DNA from: Clostridia bacterium
Lineage (GTDB): Bacteria > UBA6262 > WVXT01 > JAUXBS01
Length of the DNA stretch: 7,273 nucleotides
Reading direction: 5' to 3'
NCBI GenBank assembly: GCA_030619245.1
Contig: JAUXBS010000056.1
Span: 1-7,273, forward strand
Made by a program: the position numbers and the translations under genes. Positions 5,553 through 7,273 of the stretch are shown here, in pieces; the stretch's first letter is position 1; the number at the start of each line of letters is the position of its first letter. The notes under the pieces are model-generated. The model was not told the DNA's origin. It ran no database searches and saw only the letters and a list, made by a program, of their open reading frames with translations.

Positions 5553-7175
5553 TCAGGTTATATCTTCTGAAGGCGGATGATGAATTTTAAAGGTGCGATA
5601 ACCGAAGATGGCGACCACAATAAAGCACAATAATGGAAGGACGAATGAGACGCGCACCCCTTCGAGGGCTCCTATTCCTCCCAGGTCTATAATGCGACCC
5701 TGCAGTGGCGGCATCAAACAGCCGCCTACGATTGCGAAGATAAGGCCGGCAGATGCAATCTTGGCTTCTTCGCCCATTCCATCCAGCGCAATACCGTAGA
5801 TGGTAGGGAACATCAAAGACATGCATGCGGAGATGCCTACCAGGCAATAGAGGCCAGTCATTCCTTGCAGAAATATGGTTCCGAGTGTCAGGCCTATGGC
5901 GCCTGCTCCCAGGGACATAAGTAAGCGGCCAGGGCTGAAGTATTTTAAAAGTAACGTGCTGATGAAACGGCTGCTGCAAAATATGGCCATAGCCACTATA
6001 TTGTAGGCCTGTGCCTTGGCAAAGGAGAAGCCTAACAAATCGGTTGCATAGTGAATGATAAATGTCCAGCACATGATCTGAGCAGCTACATAAGCCGTTT
6101 GAGCGACAACTCCTTCAAGATAGCGTTTGTTGCGAAACAACAGTTTAAAAGTGGATTTTAAATCCATCTTCTCATCATGCTTACCGGTATTGGGCACTTT
6201 TATAACAACAAATACAATTAAGAATCCGAGTACAATAATTCCGATGGCTACGTAGGGCGCGCGAACGACTTTGAGATCCTCCATCTGCATTTGCTCGTGT
6301 GGCTTCCCTTTAAAGGTTTTAATTTCGCCATCCTTATAAGACTTTAATGCCTGGGTCAGCGCAGTATCATAGTAAACATCTGCAAGCGATGCGGTTTCTG
6401 CATCAATGACGCGTTCCTTCGCCTTCACTTGAAGCAGTTGTTCGTTAGTGAGTGGTTTGTCACGCTTGCCCTCTTCCTTCGTAAGGTAAGCCGAGAGGTT
6501 CTTATCTACCGGCAATCCATCATCCACATCCATTTTTAGCCATTGCATAATGTTATCTATGAAACCACCATTGTCGGACTCGGTAGTGCCAGTCTCTTCT
6601 GTTCGTATCTCAGCTGCGCTCTCTGACCGGTATTGGGCTACGTCGTTGCGGAATTCCTGAACCTGAAGGTTACTGAGTATCACAAAAATCGCTATAGTCA
6701 TACCGGTGAGTGAACCAATAGGGTTGAATGCTTGTGCCAGGTTGAGACGACGGGTGGCTGTCTTTTTATCGCCCATGGACAGTATGTATGGATTGGCGGT
6801 GGTCTCGAGAAACGCCAGTCCAAATGTGAGTACATAAAGAGCAACGAGAAAAAGGTTAAAATTAGCCGACGACGCCGCAGGAATGGACAGCAGCGCGCCG
6901 GTTGCATACAACGCCAACCCGACTATGATACCGGATTTATAGTTAAAGCGCCGGATAAACAGTGCCGCTGGAAGCGCCATGGTCGCGTAACCACCGTAAA
7001 AAGCCATTTGCACAAAGCTGCTTTGTGTATTGCTGATCACAAATACATCCTTGAATGCTTTTACCAGCGGGTTGGTTATGTCATTGGCAAAGCCCCATAA
7101 CGCAAACAGGCAGGTTACAAACATGAAAGGTAACACCATTGCTTTAGAAACAACAGGTATCTTATTCTCACTCAT
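5553..7175 (-). CDS. fucP: FucP-like sugar:proton symporter, major facilitator superfamily, with enlarged TM5-TM6 loop
   Basis: Inner-membrane transporter of 540 residues, similar over its helices to E. coli L-fucose permease FucP (about 438 residues). Helices 1-5 lie within 12-168, helix 6 is about 307-327, and helices 7-12 lie within 355-530. Family motifs include ALWGFANDITNP (25-36), FLETTANPY (122-130) with Glu124 matching the proton-coupling Glu135 of FucP, NLAQAFN (145-151), and PTIYGIAL (457-464). The site matching FucP Asp46 is Asn35, with Asp32 one helical turn earlier. Residues about 170-305 form a charged, cysteine-free loop roughly 100 residues longer than in FucP; by FucP topology it faces the periplasm. 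The ATG is preceded by AAAGGAG seven bases upstream. It is convergent with the operon and probably separately regulated. All 17 arginine codons are CGN, unlike the operon, suggesting transfer from another genome. Exact substrate (fucose, glucose/galactose or another sugar) is unknown. Confidence 0.88.
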   Translation of the reverse strand: MSENKIPVVSKAMVLPFMFVTCLFALWGFANDITNPLVKAFKDVFVISNTQSSFVQMAFYGGYATMALPAALFIRRFNYKSGIIVGLALYATGALLSIPAASSANFNLFLVALYVLTFGLAFLETTANPYILSMGDKKTATRRLNLAQAFNPIGSLTGMTIAIFVILSNLQVQEFRNDVAQYRSESAAEIRTEETGTTESDNGGFIDNIMQWLKMDVDDGLPVDKNLSAYLTKEEGKRDKPLTNEQLLQVKAKERVIDAETASLADVYYDTALTQALKSYKDGEIKTFKGKPHEQMQMEDLKVVRAPYVAIGIIVLGFLIVFVVIKVPNTGKHDEKMDLKSTFKLLFRNKRYLEGVVAQTAYVAAQIMCWTFIIHYATDLLGFSFAKAQAYNIVAMAIFCSSRFISTLLLKYFSPGRLLMSLGAGAIGLTLGTIFLQGMTGLYCLVGISACMSLMFPTIYGIALDGMGEEAKIASAGLIFAIVGGCLMPPLQGRIIDLGGIGALEGVRVSFVLPLLCFIVVAIFGYRTFKIHHPPSEDIT

Positions 7176-7182
7176 GATATAT

Positions 7183-7189
7183 CTCCTTT
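7183..7189 (-). promoter_or_regulatory. Ribosome-binding site of the transporter gene
   Basis: Read on the minus strand this is AAAGGAG, seven bases before the ATG at 7175. It is a full-strength Shine-Dalgarno match and supports this start over later ones. Strong sites like this are uncommon in Bacteroidota, where the closest relatives of the protein seem to lie. Confidence 0.75.
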
Positions 7190-7211
7190 AATTTTTTTGG
7201 TTTGTTACTTA

Positions 7212-7223
7212 ACTTTTAAAAGT
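7212..7223. promoter_or_regulatory. Perfect 12-bp palindrome upstream of the transporter gene, possible operator
   Basis: ACTTTTAAAAGT is a perfect inverted repeat beginning 37 bases upstream of the transporter start codon. On the minus strand TACTTTTA (7217-7224) within it is close to the Bacteroidota -7 element TAnnTTTG, but I find no matching -33 element at the usual distance. An operator or promoter role is plausible. A chance AT-rich palindrome cannot be excluded. Confidence 0.3.
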
Positions 7224-7273
7224 AGACATTTGGGAACACTAAAAGCATACTCTAACCGACATCCTCTATTGCC

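Noticed and set aside
1..7273. CRISPR array, tRNA or rRNA genes, insertion sequence or attachment sites
   Set aside because: I saw no regularly spaced repeats, no tRNA or rRNA signature, no transposase-like protein and no paired terminal repeats at either end.

Overview
The window holds one five-gene plus-strand operon for an oxidative carbon pathway (496-5483), followed tail to tail by a minus-strand sugar transporter gene (5553-7175). An AT-rich, mostly non-coding stretch lies at the left (1-495). The host is a bacterium, shown by operon overlaps, Shine-Dalgarno sites, a sigma70-type promoter and a TTG start. I cannot name the lineage. The operon genes use AGG for most arginines, a habit of several anaerobic lineages, while the transporter resembles FucP-type permeases common in Bacteroidota and uses only CGN arginine codons. 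The two halves may therefore have different recent histories.

Layout. Positions 1-105 are open in frame 1 and may be the last 34 codons of an upstream gene. Positions 106-495 carry no convincing gene, but hold a near-consensus promoter (TTGACA, 17 bp, TATACT, with an extended -10 TG) at 328-356 and a hairpin plus six-T run at 418-465. The terminator-like hairpin lies between this promoter and the first gene, so the operon may be controlled by attenuation. Five tightly packed genes follow: a zinc-dependent medium-chain dehydrogenase (496-1539); an SDR very like sorbitol-6-phosphate 2-dehydrogenase (1529-2314, TTG start inside the previous gene); E1 alpha (2335-3303) and E1 beta (3328-4302) of a thiamine-diphosphate 2-oxo acid/acetoin dehydrogenase; and its lipoyl acyltransferase E2 (4299-5483). 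No E3 (dihydrolipoamide dehydrogenase) or lipoate ligase gene is in the window.

How it may work together. Two alcohol or polyol dehydrogenases would oxidise hydroxyl groups to ketones, producing an acyloin or 2-oxo compound. The E1/E2 complex would cleave and oxidise that compound to acyl-CoA, with E3 supplied from elsewhere. 2,3-Butanediol/acetoin use fits this logic. The SrlD-like SDR hints instead at a sugar alcohol or its phosphate. The substrate is inference.

The transporter is a 12-helix FucP-like major facilitator with an unusually long, charged loop between TM5 and TM6, predicted to be periplasmic. It might import a related sugar or polyol, but its separate strand and different codon use mean that co-function with the operon is not established.
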